DNA from: Fibrobacter sp. UWB4
GTDB taxonomy: Bacteria > Fibrobacterota > Fibrobacteria > Fibrobacterales > Fibrobacteraceae
Reading direction: 5' to 3'
Length of the DNA: 64,000 bases
NCBI RefSeq assembly: GCF_002210345.1
Contig: NZ_MWQI01000005.1
Location: forward strand, 1-64,000
Part shown: positions 14,540 to 23,339 of the stretch, piece after piece
Layout of the letters: the number at the start of each line of letters is the position of its first letter
Position numbering within the stretch: the stretch's first letter is position 1
Translations under genes and position numbers: made by a program
The notes under the pieces: generated by a model
The model's input: only the letters and a program-made list of their open reading frames with translations
What the model was told of the DNA's origin: nothing
The model's database searches: none

Positions 14540-17500
14540 ATGGCGTTCGTTCATTTACAGACTCATTCTGAATTTTCGATTTTGCAGGCTTCGGCTAGGC
14601 TTGATGATATTTTGGCGGCTGCTGCGGCAGAAAATGCACCTGCTGTTGCTTTGACGGACCATGGTGCCATGTTTGGTATTCTTGAAATCCAGACGCGTGG
14701 CAAGGAACTGAATAAAAAGCGCAAGGAACAGGGCCTCCCGCCGGTCAAGACGGTTTATGGCTGCCACATTTACGTGGATACGCCGAGCGCAAGCCAGAAA
14801 GATCCGACTACTTTTGAACGATTGACGCTCCTCGTCGAGAACGAAAAGGGCTATTACAACCTGCTTCGCATTGTGAGTTACCGCTACGAAGACGGGGAAC
14901 GCTGGGCTGAAATTCCGTCCGTGCCGCTCGAGACGATTAACGAATTTAAGGAAGGCATTATCGCCATTGCGGGCGATTATTTTAGCCGTTACGGCCAGAA
15001 TGTGGCTTCGGGCAGGGATTCTCTTGCGCTCGAGTACATGGACCGCCTGAACGAGATTTTTGACCACGACCACCTGTACATCTCGGTTTGCGATAACGGG
15101 ATTCCGCAGCAAAAGCACGTGAACGAATTCAACGTGGAACTTGCGAAAAAGTACGGTCGTGAAGTCGTTGCCGTGGGCGATGTCCATTACATCAAGCCCG
15201 AAGACGCCACTTCGCACAAGATTCTGCGTTGCATCTCGCTCAAAGTCACGCTCAATGGTTTTGAGGACAAGCGCTTCCCGACGGAAAAGTTCTATTTCCG
15301 CACCGAGAAGGAAATGGTGGAACTGTTCGGGCATATTCCGGGCGCTATCGAGAATACGGTCAAGATTGCCGAGCGCTGTAACTTTACTGTGAAAACCGGT
15401 ATCGGTGACGAGTTCTGGCCGCGTTTCAAGATTCCTGATGAATTCCTCGCTTCTGAGGAATACCAGAACATCAAGGCCATCATGAAGGCGGAATACGATG
15501 CGGAATATCCGGTCGTCCGTGAACGTGAACTCAAGGGCGTTATCAAGGACCGCAAAAAGAAGGTCAAGGCAAATTACTGTGCTGAAAAAGGCATTGCCGA
15601 AGATGCGTTGACCGATGCGGACAATGCAGAAATCGACCGCCTCTCGCAGCCGGAATTCTTTGATGCAGACGACAACAAGGCTTGGGACAAGAATGTTCAC
15701 CGCTGGTGCAAACCGGGTGGCGATGCCGACATCTATATCACGCACCTTTGCAATGAACGCTTAAAGTGGCGATTCCCCGACGAAGATTTCAAGTTCCCTG
15801 CTCACGAAACGAACGTGGGCAAGCGCATGTACAAGGAGCTGAACTGTATCCGCAACATGAACGTCGCGGGTTACTTGCTCATTGTGTGGGACTTCATTAA
15901 CTGGTCTCGTGAACATGGCATTCCCGTGGGGCCGGGGCGTGGTTCTGCAGCAGGTTCCTTGGTCACTTACATCATCGGTATTACCGACATTGACCCGCTT
16001 ACTTTCGACCTCCTTTTTGAACGATTCCTGAACCCGGAACGTGTGTCCATGCCGGATATCGATACGGACTTTGCTGACCGTGACCGCGGCCGCGTGATCC
16101 AGTACGTGACGGATAAGTACGGCAAGGAGTGCGTGGGCCAGATTATTACCTACGGCATGCTCAAGTCGAAGGCGGTGATTACGGACGTGGCCCGCGTGCT
16201 CGGGATTCCGCCTGCCGAAGCGAAGGCCATTACGAAGCTCTTCCCGCAGCGCACGTTGAACTTTAGCTTAAAGCAGGCCTGGACGGGTAAGGACAAGAAG
16301 GGCAATAACCTCGAAGATGGTTACAGCCCGGAACCGTTGCAGGCGATGATTGGCAGCCGCGCAAGCTACCAGAACCTTTGGGATGTCGCGAAGCGACTTG
16401 AAGATTTGCCGCGCCAGACGGGTGTGCATGCTTGCGGCGTGGTGATTACGCCGACCCCGATTTACAACCTTGCTCCACTTTACCGTGCCGCTCCGGAAGA
16501 TACGCCGGTGGTGATGTACGATAAGCACTACGCCGAAGACATCGGACTTTTGAAGATGGACTTCCTTGGGCTTATCAACTTGTCCATCATTCAGGATACG
16601 GTGAAGATGGTCGAACAGAACCGCAACATCAAGCTTGTGATGAACAAAATTCCGATTGATGACAAGGCGACGTTCGAACTTTTGGGCAAGGGCCTTACGA
16701 CGACGGTGTTCCAGTTCGAATCTCCGGGTATGCAGAAGTACCTGCGCGAACTGAAGCCGACCCGAATTTTTGACCTTATCGCTATGAACGCCCTGTACCG
16801 ACCGGGGCCGATTGACCAGATTCCGCACTTCATTGCCCGTAAGAACGGCAAGGAAGAGATTGACTGCTACCATCCGGACTTGGAACAGGTGCTTGGCGAA
16901 ACGTACGGCGTTATCGTGTACCAGGAACAGGTGATGAAGCTTGCCCAGATTCTGGGTGGCTACTCGCTGGGTGGCGCTGACAACATCCGCCGTATCATGG
17001 CTAAGAAGATGCCGGAAAAGATGGCGAAGCTCGAACCGGAATTCTTCCAGAAGTGCTTGGACAAGGGCTACGACAAGGCGATGATCCAGAAGGTCTGGGA
17101 CGCCGTGCTTCCGTTCTGCGGATACGCATTTAACAAGAGTCATGCTGCTGCTTACGCTTACGTGGCTTACCAGACGGCGTACCTCAAGACGCATTACGGC
17201 CCGGAATACATGGCTGCCTCCATGACTTCCAAGATGGGTAAGACCGAAGATACGGTGACCATCATTCTGGAATGCAAGCGCCTGGGGATCCCGGTCTTGT
17301 CGCCGAATATCAACACGTCTTTGGGGGTATTCTCGGCGAACACGAAGGGCCAGATTCTTTACGGCCTCGCGGGTATCCGCAACGTGGGTATCGCTGTCGT
17401 CGAAGACGTGGTCGCGGAACGCGAACGCCGCGGCATCTACAAGGACATCTTTGATTTCTGCAAGCGCGTGGCGGAATACCAGGCGGCCCAGCCCGAAAAA

Positions 17501-18397
17501 CGCCCGCCGCTCAACAAGAAGGTCCTGGAATGCTTGATCATGGCGGGCGCCTTGGATGATTTGCCGGGTAGCCGTGCCGTGCAATGTGCAACGGTGGACC
17601 GCGCTCTGGAAGTCGCCATGCGCAGCCAGGAGGACAAGGCCAAGGGCCAGGTCTCTCTGTTTGACTTGGGTGGCCCTGCCGCCATGCCGAATACGGCTGA
17701 AGTCTTGGAAGAAGCCGAAGAATGGACGGCGATGGAAATGCTCAACAAGGAACGCAGTGTACTTGGTTTGTTCCTCTCTGGGCATCCGCTTGATGAGTTC
17801 CGCCCGGAACTTACGGGCTTTACGAGCTGCTCGCTCTCGGAAGACGAAATCACCCGCTATGTGGGCGATACGGTTGTCGTGGGCGGTGTCGTTATCCGCA
17901 TGCGCTCCATCGAAACAAAGCGCGGCGATACGATTGGCTCTGGCGCTATTCAGGATTTTCAGGGTGAAATCGAAATGTTCTTCAAGAAGGACGTCTGGGA
18001 ACGCTTGCGCGATACGGTTTCTGTCGATGACCGCGTACTTGTGAAGGGTGTCTTGGAACAGCAGCGCGACCGCGACGGCTACCAGATTATCGTCGAAGAA
18101 GTCATACAGCTTGACCGTGTGCGTTGCGACATGGTGGATTACATCCATGCGAACTTCACCGTCGGGATGCTTACAGACGAGTTCCTGGACAAGCTGGAAG
18201 TCGAAATGAAGGCCAATTTGGCCGATGAATACTGCCATGGGTGCCAAATGGTGTTCCATTTGGAGGCAGATTCCGGATTTGAGCATGTCGTTGTTCTAAA
18301 AAAATATAAAGTTGTATATACTCAGGAATTGTTGCAGTGGCTTAAAACGGATTTAGGCGCTCTGAAGGTTTGGGTATCGAATCGTGCAAAACGCTAA
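14540..18397 (+). CDS. dnaE: DNA polymerase III subunit alpha
   Basis: This is a 1285-residue replicative polymerase of the DnaE type. The N-terminal PHP domain begins FVHLQTHSEFSIL; Gln replaces a metal-binding His of the HLH motif, as in proofreading-inactive PHP domains such as that of E. coli. The C-family palm holds the catalytic aspartates in PDIDTDFADRDRGRV (Asp506, Asp508) and KMDFLGL (Asp674), with GPGRGSAAGSLV and FNKSHAAAYAYVAYQTAYLK. The C-terminus has an OB fold (about 1110-1190) for ssDNA. The catalytic set is complete. Its last 14 bases overlap the lpxB start, so the two may be co-transcribed. Confidence 0.97.
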   Translation: MAFVHLQTHSEFSILQASARLDDILAAAAAENAPAVALTDHGAMFGILEIQTRGKELNKKRKEQGLPPVKTVYGCHIYVDTPSASQKDPTTFERLTLLVENEKGYYNLLRIVSYRYEDGERWAEIPSVPLETINEFKEGIIAIAGDYFSRYGQNVASGRDSLALEYMDRLNEIFDHDHLYISVCDNGIPQQKHVNEFNVELAKKYGREVVAVGDVHYIKPEDATSHKILRCISLKVTLNGFEDKRFPTEKFYFRTEKEMVELFGHIPGAIENTVKIAERCNFTVKTGIGDEFWPRFKIPDEFLASEEYQNIKAIMKAEYDAEYPVVRERELKGVIKDRKKKVKANYCAEKGIAEDALTDADNAEIDRLSQPEFFDADDNKAWDKNVHRWCKPGGDADIYITHLCNERLKWRFPDEDFKFPAHETNVGKRMYKELNCIRNMNVAGYLLIVWDFINWSREHGIPVGPGRGSAAGSLVTYIIGITDIDPLTFDLLFERFLNPERVSMPDIDTDFADRDRGRVIQYVTDKYGKECVGQIITYGMLKSKAVITDVARVLGIPPAEAKAITKLFPQRTLNFSLKQAWTGKDKKGNNLEDGYSPEPLQAMIGSRASYQNLWDVAKRLEDLPRQTGVHACGVVITPTPIYNLAPLYRAAPEDTPVVMYDKHYAEDIGLLKMDFLGLINLSIIQDTVKMVEQNRNIKLVMNKIPIDDKATFELLGKGLTTTVFQFESPGMQKYLRELKPTRIFDLIAMNALYRPGPIDQIPHFIARKNGKEEIDCYHPDLEQVLGETYGVIVYQEQVMKLAQILGGYSLGGADNIRRIMAKKMPEKMAKLEPEFFQKCLDKGYDKAMIQKVWDAVLPFCGYAFNKSHAAAYAYVAYQTAYLKTHYGPEYMAASMTSKMGKTEDTVTIILECKRLGIPVLSPNINTSLGVFSANTKGQILYGLAGIRNVGIAVVEDVVAERERRGIYKDIFDFCKRVAEYQAAQPEKRPPLNKKVLECLIMAGALDDLPGSRAVQCATVDRALEVAMRSQEDKAKGQVSLFDLGGPAAMPNTAEVLEEAEEWTAMEMLNKERSVLGLFLSGHPLDEFRPELTGFTSCSLSEDEITRYVGDTVVVGGVVIRMRSIETKRGDTIGSGAIQDFQGEIEMFFKKDVWERLRDTVSVDDRVLVKGVLEQQRDRDGYQIIVEEVIQLDRVRCDMVDYIHANFTVGMLTDEFLDKLEVEMKANLADEYCHGCQMVFHLEADSGFEHVVVLKKYKVVYTQELLQWLKTDLGALKVWVSNRAKR

Positions 18398-19550
18398 CGA
18401 AGAAAATTCTCCTTATATCCTCTTCTGTGCAGGAGAGGACTCCGGCGACATGATTGGCGCCGAGATGGTGGCTGTTGCTGTACAGCAGGGCTTTAAAGTC
18501 GTTGGTGTCGGTGGACCGCTGATGCAGGAGAATGGGCTTCAGCCCTTGTGGGACTACAATGATCTCCCGGTTTCGGGTGTGGGCGATGTAGTGCCGAAGT
18601 ATTTTTCGTTAAAGAACGTTTTTGAAGTCTTGAGCGATGCCGCAGAATCGAGAAAGTGCCTTGGTATTGTGGCGATTGACTATCCTGGATTTAACATGAA
18701 GCTTGCGCGCCTTGCCAAAAAGTGGGGCAAACCCATGCTCTATGTGGCACCTCCGCAAGTCTGGGCCTGGAAATCCAAGCGGGCGAGCCTCTTTAAGCAG
18801 GCAAACAATATCCGCTTGGCGGTGTTCTTCGATATCGAAGCGAAGGCGTATAAGCAGATGGGCGTTGAAACGGTTCGCGTCAAGCACCCGATTGCAGGCT
18901 GGATTTATGATCAGGTCGAACCCCGGTCTGATATGCTGATCTTGCCGGGAAGCCGCCGTGATAGTGCGCTGCGCAACTTGCCTTCATTTGTGACCGTGGC
19001 GGAAAAATACCGCAATGTGTGGGCGGACCGCAATTTGGGACCTCTGCCGGATGTGGTGGTGGTGGCTTCGCGTGAGCATTTGGAAGTCCCGCTTCTGGTT
19101 GCCCTGGAATCGCTCTATGATGGCCGCTTGCCTAGCTGGCTGAAGGTTGTTGTGGCGCCCAAGCGCATCAGTGACCGGTTGAACTTTTATTCATGCTATT
19201 CGGCGGCAATTACATCGTTTGGTACGAGTACTCTTGAAATGGCTTGCGTCGGGATTCCGTTTGCAGCATGCATTGTGCCGGACTTTCTCACATACGCGAT
19301 GGGCAAGTTCATGGTCAAGTCGGAGTTCTTGTCGCTCCCGAATGCGATTTTTGGCTGCGGCGTGACTCCGGAATTTATCATTCGCCATAAGCTGAACGAC
19401 CGCATGGCAGAGGCGATTATCGATGCTCTGTTCCAGCAGGACATTGGGACTGCTGATGAAATCGCCTTGCGTCTCCGCAAGGCTCTGGATGTCGGTAAGA
19501 CTTCTAGTGAACTAATGTCTGAATTTCTTGCTCAGTTCCTCAAGCGTTAA
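18384..19550 (+). CDS. lpxB: Lipid-A-disaccharide synthase LpxB
   Basis: The 388-residue GT19 enzyme condenses UDP-2,3-diacylglucosamine with lipid X to give the lipid A disaccharide. It shows the family's N-terminal AGEDSGDMIGAEM, GVGGPLMQ, IDYPGFNMKLAR, YVAPPQVWAWKSKR and the C-terminal TSFGTSTLEMACVGIPF segments. Its presence implies an LPS-type outer membrane. Translation seems to start at GTG within the last codons of dnaE. The 3' end overlaps the convergent mutL by 39 bases. Confidence 0.93.
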   Translation: MQNANEENSPYILFCAGEDSGDMIGAEMVAVAVQQGFKVVGVGGPLMQENGLQPLWDYNDLPVSGVGDVVPKYFSLKNVFEVLSDAAESRKCLGIVAIDYPGFNMKLARLAKKWGKPMLYVAPPQVWAWKSKRASLFKQANNIRLAVFFDIEAKAYKQMGVETVRVKHPIAGWIYDQVEPRSDMLILPGSRRDSALRNLPSFVTVAEKYRNVWADRNLGPLPDVVVVASREHLEVPLLVALESLYDGRLPSWLKVVVAPKRISDRLNFYSCYSAAITSFGTSTLEMACVGIPFAACIVPDFLTYAMGKFMVKSEFLSLPNAIFGCGVTPEFIIRHKLNDRMAEAIIDALFQQDIGTADEIALRLRKALDVGKTSSELMSEFLAQFLKR

Positions 19551-21449
19551 GCGCATGAGCGTCGGGCTTCCGAACGGGGACTTGAGCGGATCCTGCGTAA
19601 TCATCAACTGACTGACAAGTGCCGTGATTTCTTCGGGCTTGAGCTTGTCGCCTGCCTGGTATGCGTTTGTCTTTGCCCAGGATTTCGCAATGGCTTCCTG
19701 GAACTTGACCATGTCATTCTTGGTATCGTCTTCATCGACGTCGTTCAAGAAATCGTGAACCGCTTTGGCGGCACGCGAAAGCGGGAGCGCGCTTGGAATC
19801 GAGCGGATCTGGTAGGTGTCGCCACCAAACGGCTCGACAAAGAATCCGAGCTTGCGCAGCTGCTCATCGACGTTTCGGAAGATTTCCTTCTCTTGCTTGG
19901 AAAGGTCGATGAGTTCCGGGAACAGGAGTTCCTGACTATCTTGCATGATGTTGTTCTGGAGCGATTCCATGGCCTGTTCAAAGAGCACTCGCGTGTGGGC
20001 GGCATGCTGGTCGATGATCAAGAGTCCGTTGGAATCTTCGCCGGCGATGTAGGTGTTTGCAATTTGGAAGAACGAGGGCGGCGCCCACGGCGTCTCGGGA
20101 GGCGGTGCGGGCTTGCTGTGATCGGGTTCCAGCGAAATGATCTTGCCGTATTCGGGGAGCGAAAAGAGGTCCTGAACGTCATCGCTTACGTCGTATTTGG
20201 ACTTCTTGTCCGAAAGCGTAGTTGCCGGTTTTACCGGTTGAGCGTAAGGCTTGCTTGCTGATGTCGCGTATGGCTTTGCCTGCTGGAACGGATTTTCCCA
20301 TGGCAAGTCGTTTTGCGGCTGTGCGGGCGTTGCAAACGAAGGCTGCGTGGGCGTCTCGATAGTCCCCGGCATCTCGGGCATTGTGGATTGTGCTGGCGCC
20401 GTCTGAGAAACAGATGCCGGGCTTCCCATAAATTCATCGCTCAAGTCGATGATGGGGGAGTGCGCTTCCAAATCCTTGGTAAACGTATCGCGGATGGCGT
20501 GTGTGACGACGAGGAACACCAAGTTCCCATTTGCGAATCGGACTTCGCGCTTGGCCGGGTGCACGTTGATGTCAAATTCCATGTCCGGCATGTCCAGGAA
20601 CAGTACCGTTACGGGCTTGCATTGTGCTCCATATGGTTCGTATGCTTGCGATACTGCCTTGCTCACCATCTTGTTTTCGATGGGGCGGTTCCTCATGAAA
20701 AGGAACTGGTGATTGCGCTTGCCGTTCGTTTCGGTCGTGGGCGAGATGTAGCCAGTCACGTGGACGCCAGCTTCTGTGTAATCGACGGGGAGCAAGCCTT
20801 TGGCAACCTTGGAACCGATCGCTTCGGCAATGCGGCTGCGGAGTTCTCCAGGAACGCCTGTGAAGACCGTTCTATCGCCAACTTTATAGTCAAAGCGGAT
20901 TTCCGGGTGCGAAATGGCTGTCTTTAGTACAATGTCTAAAATGCGGGAACATTCGGACGTTTCACTGCCGAGGAACGTCCGGCGTACGGGCGTGTTGTAG
21001 AACAGGTCTTCGACGAGAAATGACGTGCCACGGCTTGCCTGGATATCTTCTTTTTCGATGACTTCTCCACCTTTTACGACGATGCGACCGCTTTCGCCTT
21101 CTTGCGTGGCGCTAGTGATGGTCAGCTTGGAAACGGCTGCGATGGAGGCTACAGCTTCACCTCGGAAACCGTTTGTATGGAGGTGGAATAAGTCGTCTGC
21201 GTTTGTTAGTTTGGATGTAGTATGGCGAAGGTAGCACAGGTCCAAATCGGCGGCACCCATACCCTTACCGTTGTCTGTGACCAGGATTTTTTTCTTTCCA
21301 CCTTGTTCGATCTGGATCTGAATTCGGGTTGCTCCGGCGTCGATTGCGTTCTCTATAAGTTCCTTGACAGCCGATGCTGGGCGTTCAATGACCTCGCCAG
21401 CAGCAATTTTATTGATAATTTCATCGGATAAAAGGTGAATTTCCGCCAT
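19512..21449 (-). CDS. mutL: DNA mismatch repair protein MutL lacking endonuclease motifs
   Basis: The 645-residue MutL has an intact N-terminal GHKL ATPase: ENAIDAGAT (Glu33, Asn34), DNGKGMG (59-65) and NGFRGEA (93-99). A proline/glutamine-rich linker covers about 340-430 and a C-terminal dimerisation domain follows. In nicking MutL proteins the C-terminus carries DQHA-x2-E-x4-E, an ACxxA(V/I)(R/K) segment and CPHGRP. Here they read DQHAAHTRVLFE (Thr486 in place of the first Glu), SWAKTNAY and SPFGSP (Cys, His and Arg all replaced). The endonuclease is therefore probably inactive, as in MutL of MutH-containing bacteria, although no mutH is in this window. It is divergent from the 21550 gene and convergent with lpxB. 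Confidence 0.93.
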   Translation of the reverse strand: MAEIHLLSDEIINKIAAGEVIERPASAVKELIENAIDAGATRIQIQIEQGGKKKILVTDNGKGMGAADLDLCYLRHTTSKLTNADDLFHLHTNGFRGEAVASIAAVSKLTITSATQEGESGRIVVKGGEVIEKEDIQASRGTSFLVEDLFYNTPVRRTFLGSETSECSRILDIVLKTAISHPEIRFDYKVGDRTVFTGVPGELRSRIAEAIGSKVAKGLLPVDYTEAGVHVTGYISPTTETNGKRNHQFLFMRNRPIENKMVSKAVSQAYEPYGAQCKPVTVLFLDMPDMEFDINVHPAKREVRFANGNLVFLVVTHAIRDTFTKDLEAHSPIIDLSDEFMGSPASVSQTAPAQSTMPEMPGTIETPTQPSFATPAQPQNDLPWENPFQQAKPYATSASKPYAQPVKPATTLSDKKSKYDVSDDVQDLFSLPEYGKIISLEPDHSKPAPPPETPWAPPSFFQIANTYIAGEDSNGLLIIDQHAAHTRVLFEQAMESLQNNIMQDSQELLFPELIDLSKQEKEIFRNVDEQLRKLGFFVEPFGGDTYQIRSIPSALPLSRAAKAVHDFLNDVDEDDTKNDMVKFQEAIAKSWAKTNAYQAGDKLKPEEITALVSQLMITQDPLKSPFGSPTLMRLTLEELSKKFRH

Positions 21450-21498
21450 TTTCGCTTTTATATGTAGCTATTACGTATGTTTTTTGTTATTTGATTGC

Positions 21499-21504
21499 TA
21501 TATT
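21499..21504 (+). promoter_or_regulatory. Putative -10 box (TATATT) for the 432-aa protein
   Basis: TTGCTATATTATAAATATAG matches the recurrent -10 pattern, about 50 bases before the ATG at 21550 and followed by the Shine-Dalgarno GAGGTG. On the opposite strand a TATAAA-like box could serve mutL. Confidence 0.4.
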
Positions 21505-21549
21505 ATAAATATAGCTAATGAATTTTTATGAACAAGTGAGGTGAGTGAA

Positions 21550-22848
21550 ATGGTTTCAAATCTATTCCTTCAGCTAGCACACATTGAATTACTGATGTCT
21601 TACCCGGTCAAGGACATTTTGACCTTGGTCAAACGGGATTCAAGGTTCAATGTAAAACTCCTAAATGATTTGTACTTTGAAGATTCATACGTAGATGAAA
21701 GCGCTTACCGTTTCATAATGGACAACATCGTTGCGTGGTTGTATGAACGCGGCGAAAACCCTGATGATTTCATTGAACGCATTGTGAAGCGTTGCGCTGC
21801 ATTTGAAGCTGTTCCTGCTCGTAGCGTTCTTCGCTCCTACTTGCCGTTCGTCTCTTCGTTCTACTCTGCCGAAGATGCTCGCGAACTCTGCTTGGAAATT
21901 ATCCCAAAACGCTATCCGTTCCTTACGAAGGCAAGCATCCTTCGTAACGAAGTTATTGAAGGTAATCGCAGGGTGGACTTCACGTTCCAGTTCGAGACTC
22001 CGGGTGTGCTTGCGGCAAACCCGATGCGCTGGATCCGCAGCATGATCAACATCGGACCTCTCCTCTTGAACACGCCTGCATACGAACACATTAGCTATCT
22101 CGCATCTCAGACGTCGTTTATCGAAGCTCTTGAAAATAGAGTTCCCGCCGAAATGAAGGAAGACGGTGGTGTTTATGTTAAGGGCGAACTCGTGGGCCGC
22201 CACGTGACATTCGATGATTGCATCAAGGAACACAACCTCGAATGGAAGAACGACGTGGAACGTAGCATCGGTTGTGTGCGTTCTCTGGTGGACATCCGCG
22301 ACCCGAAGACCGGTGCTCTCCTCATCGAAAAGGATTGCTACTACGGTGCTCCGGCTTACATTCTTGAGTTTAATTTCAAGGCAAACGTAAATGCAACAGA
22401 ACCGTTCCTCAAGCTCATGAGTTCTGTCGTGAAGCAGGAATTTGCGGCTTGGGCGCCGATCCAGAAGGCTCACGAACAGCTCCTTGATGCGATGAACGAT
22501 TCCGTCACGATCGTGTACTACAAGAGTGATGACTCGATCTCCGTGAACAGCAAGCATCTCATGCGCAATGTCCCGGCTCGAATCCTTCGCAACTTGCTCC
22601 GCGAGTACACTGTGACCGGTCGTGAAGAATACGAAAACCGCGAATTCAAGCGCGATCCGGCTATTTGCATGGACCCGCTTCGCCCGAACTTCGAGAGCAG
22701 GTTGAACCGCGTCATTGCCCATATCAACGGCTCTGATGATCCGGAACATCCGAGTGAAGGTGTCAAGAAGTATTTCGAAATTGAACGTCATCGTCGTGGT
22801 GGATTCCGTTTCGTTCCGAAATGCAAGATTGTCTTCAGGGAAGAATAA
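21550..22848 (+). CDS. Conserved hypothetical protein with a C-terminal winged-helix-like segment (432 aa)
   Basis: I cannot name this protein. It has no signal peptide or transmembrane segment and is evenly charged. The last 120 residues (SVNSKHLMRNVPARILRNLL, EYTVTGREEYENREFKRD, LRPNFESRLNRVIAHI) resemble the C-terminal wHTH-like domain of some bacterial sensory regulators, which share a P-A-R-I-L-R, G-R-x-E-x-E-x-R-E-F-K-R, N-F-E-x-R pattern. The N-terminal 250 residues are unassigned. It could be a DNA-binding regulator. I prefer ATG 21550 over GTG 21541 because GAGGTG sits six bases before the ATG. A candidate small RNA follows. Confidence 0.75.
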   Translation: MVSNLFLQLAHIELLMSYPVKDILTLVKRDSRFNVKLLNDLYFEDSYVDESAYRFIMDNIVAWLYERGENPDDFIERIVKRCAAFEAVPARSVLRSYLPFVSSFYSAEDARELCLEIIPKRYPFLTKASILRNEVIEGNRRVDFTFQFETPGVLAANPMRWIRSMINIGPLLLNTPAYEHISYLASQTSFIEALENRVPAEMKEDGGVYVKGELVGRHVTFDDCIKEHNLEWKNDVERSIGCVRSLVDIRDPKTGALLIEKDCYYGAPAYILEFNFKANVNATEPFLKLMSSVVKQEFAAWAPIQKAHEQLLDAMNDSVTIVYYKSDDSISVNSKHLMRNVPARILRNLLREYTVTGREEYENREFKRDPAICMDPLRPNFESRLNRVIAHINGSDDPEHPSEGVKKYFEIERHRRGGFRFVPKCKIVFREE

Positions 22849-22966
22849 TTTTACTTTGTTCTGAATTTACGAATGTAATCGTAATGTAAGGACTGTAAAT
22901 TTTATTGAGTGAAGAAATAAGAAAAAGGAAAGAACCGACCCCTGATCATTTTGGTATATTTAGAGC

Positions 22967-23103
22967 GTTGAGAAAGGTTAGAAAGGTAAATCCTGAAACG
23001 ACTTTATCATTGCTCCCCTCCTGATAGGTTCAAGGTTCTGGAAACCACTCAATATTTTCTCCTTCTTAGGAAAGGGTTCTTTTAGAGCCCTTTCTCTTTT
23101 TTT
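22967..23103 (+). ncRNA. Candidate trans-acting small RNA with an exposed C-rich (anti-Shine-Dalgarno) loop
   Basis: This stand-alone unit of about 135 bases lies between two convergent genes. It has a TATATT box (22955-22960) seven bases before the presumed start and a strong terminator at the end. Predicted pairing: GTTGAG (22967-22972) with CTCAAT (23048-23053), and GGTT (22976-22979) with AACC (23043-23046). Inside this, a hairpin TATCA/TGATA (23005-23009, 23022-23026) displays the 12-base loop TTGCTCCCCTCC, which is complementary to GGAGG/GGGGAG ribosome-binding sites. C-rich loops of this kind are the targeting element of several sRNAs. It does not match SRP RNA, tmRNA, RNase P or 6S RNA by eye. 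The structure was drawn by hand. Confidence 0.45.
23070..23103 (+). terminator. Rho-independent terminator (end of candidate sRNA)
   Basis: GAAAGGGTTCT (23070-23080) pairs with AGAGCCCTTTC (23084-23094) around a TTT loop, followed by TCTTTTTTTT. It is an 11-bp stem with one G-T pair and an excellent T-tract. Confidence 0.9.
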
Positions 23104-23136
23104 ATGCACTTTCATCCTGGCGCAAGCGCCAACCTT

Positions 23137-23182
23137 ACGGCTCAGCCATGACCATACAAGTATGGTCGCGGCACTCGCCTTT
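23137..23182. repeat. GGCGAG...GAGCCGT hairpin repeat, copy B (minus orientation)
   Basis: Read on the minus strand: AAGGCGAGTGCCGCGACC, a palindrome ATAC-TTGT-AT..., then GGTCATGGCTGAGCCGT. The outer ends match the copies at 30753-30799 and 48247-48298, while the central palindrome differs between copies. It lies in the 3' intergenic region of thrC together with a short GGCGCAAGCGCC hairpin (about 23119-23130). Confidence 0.6.
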
Positions 23183-23290
23183 TAAGGTTGTGGCCGACGC
23201 TCTATTCTCACAACGTAAGACCTTTAAATTATTGGTTTGATATCTTTCTCGCTATTTATGGATTAAAGCTGTTGTGAATTTTATGAAATA

Positions 23291-23320
23291 AAAAAGACGA
23301 TGTAAATACATCGTCTTTTT
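23291..23320 (-). terminator. Bidirectional terminator of thrC
   Basis: AAAAAGACGATGTA (23291-23304) and TACATCGTCTTTTT (23307-23320) form a long perfect stem with T-runs on either strand. It closes thrC on the minus strand and can also stop plus-strand readthrough. Confidence 0.88.
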
Positions 23321-23339
23321 GAATCTTTTGCAGATTTGT

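Noticed and set aside
16268-18286. 672-codon open frame antisense to dnaE
   Set aside because: It mirrors a high-confidence polymerase gene, its translation is His/Arg-rich without any family motif, and long antisense frames are expected from the codon bias of dnaE.
22967-23103. SRP RNA, 6S RNA or tmRNA as identity of the small RNA
   Set aside because: The SRP GGAA-tetraloop/AGCAG core, a tRNA-like end and the long 6S bubble structure are all absent.
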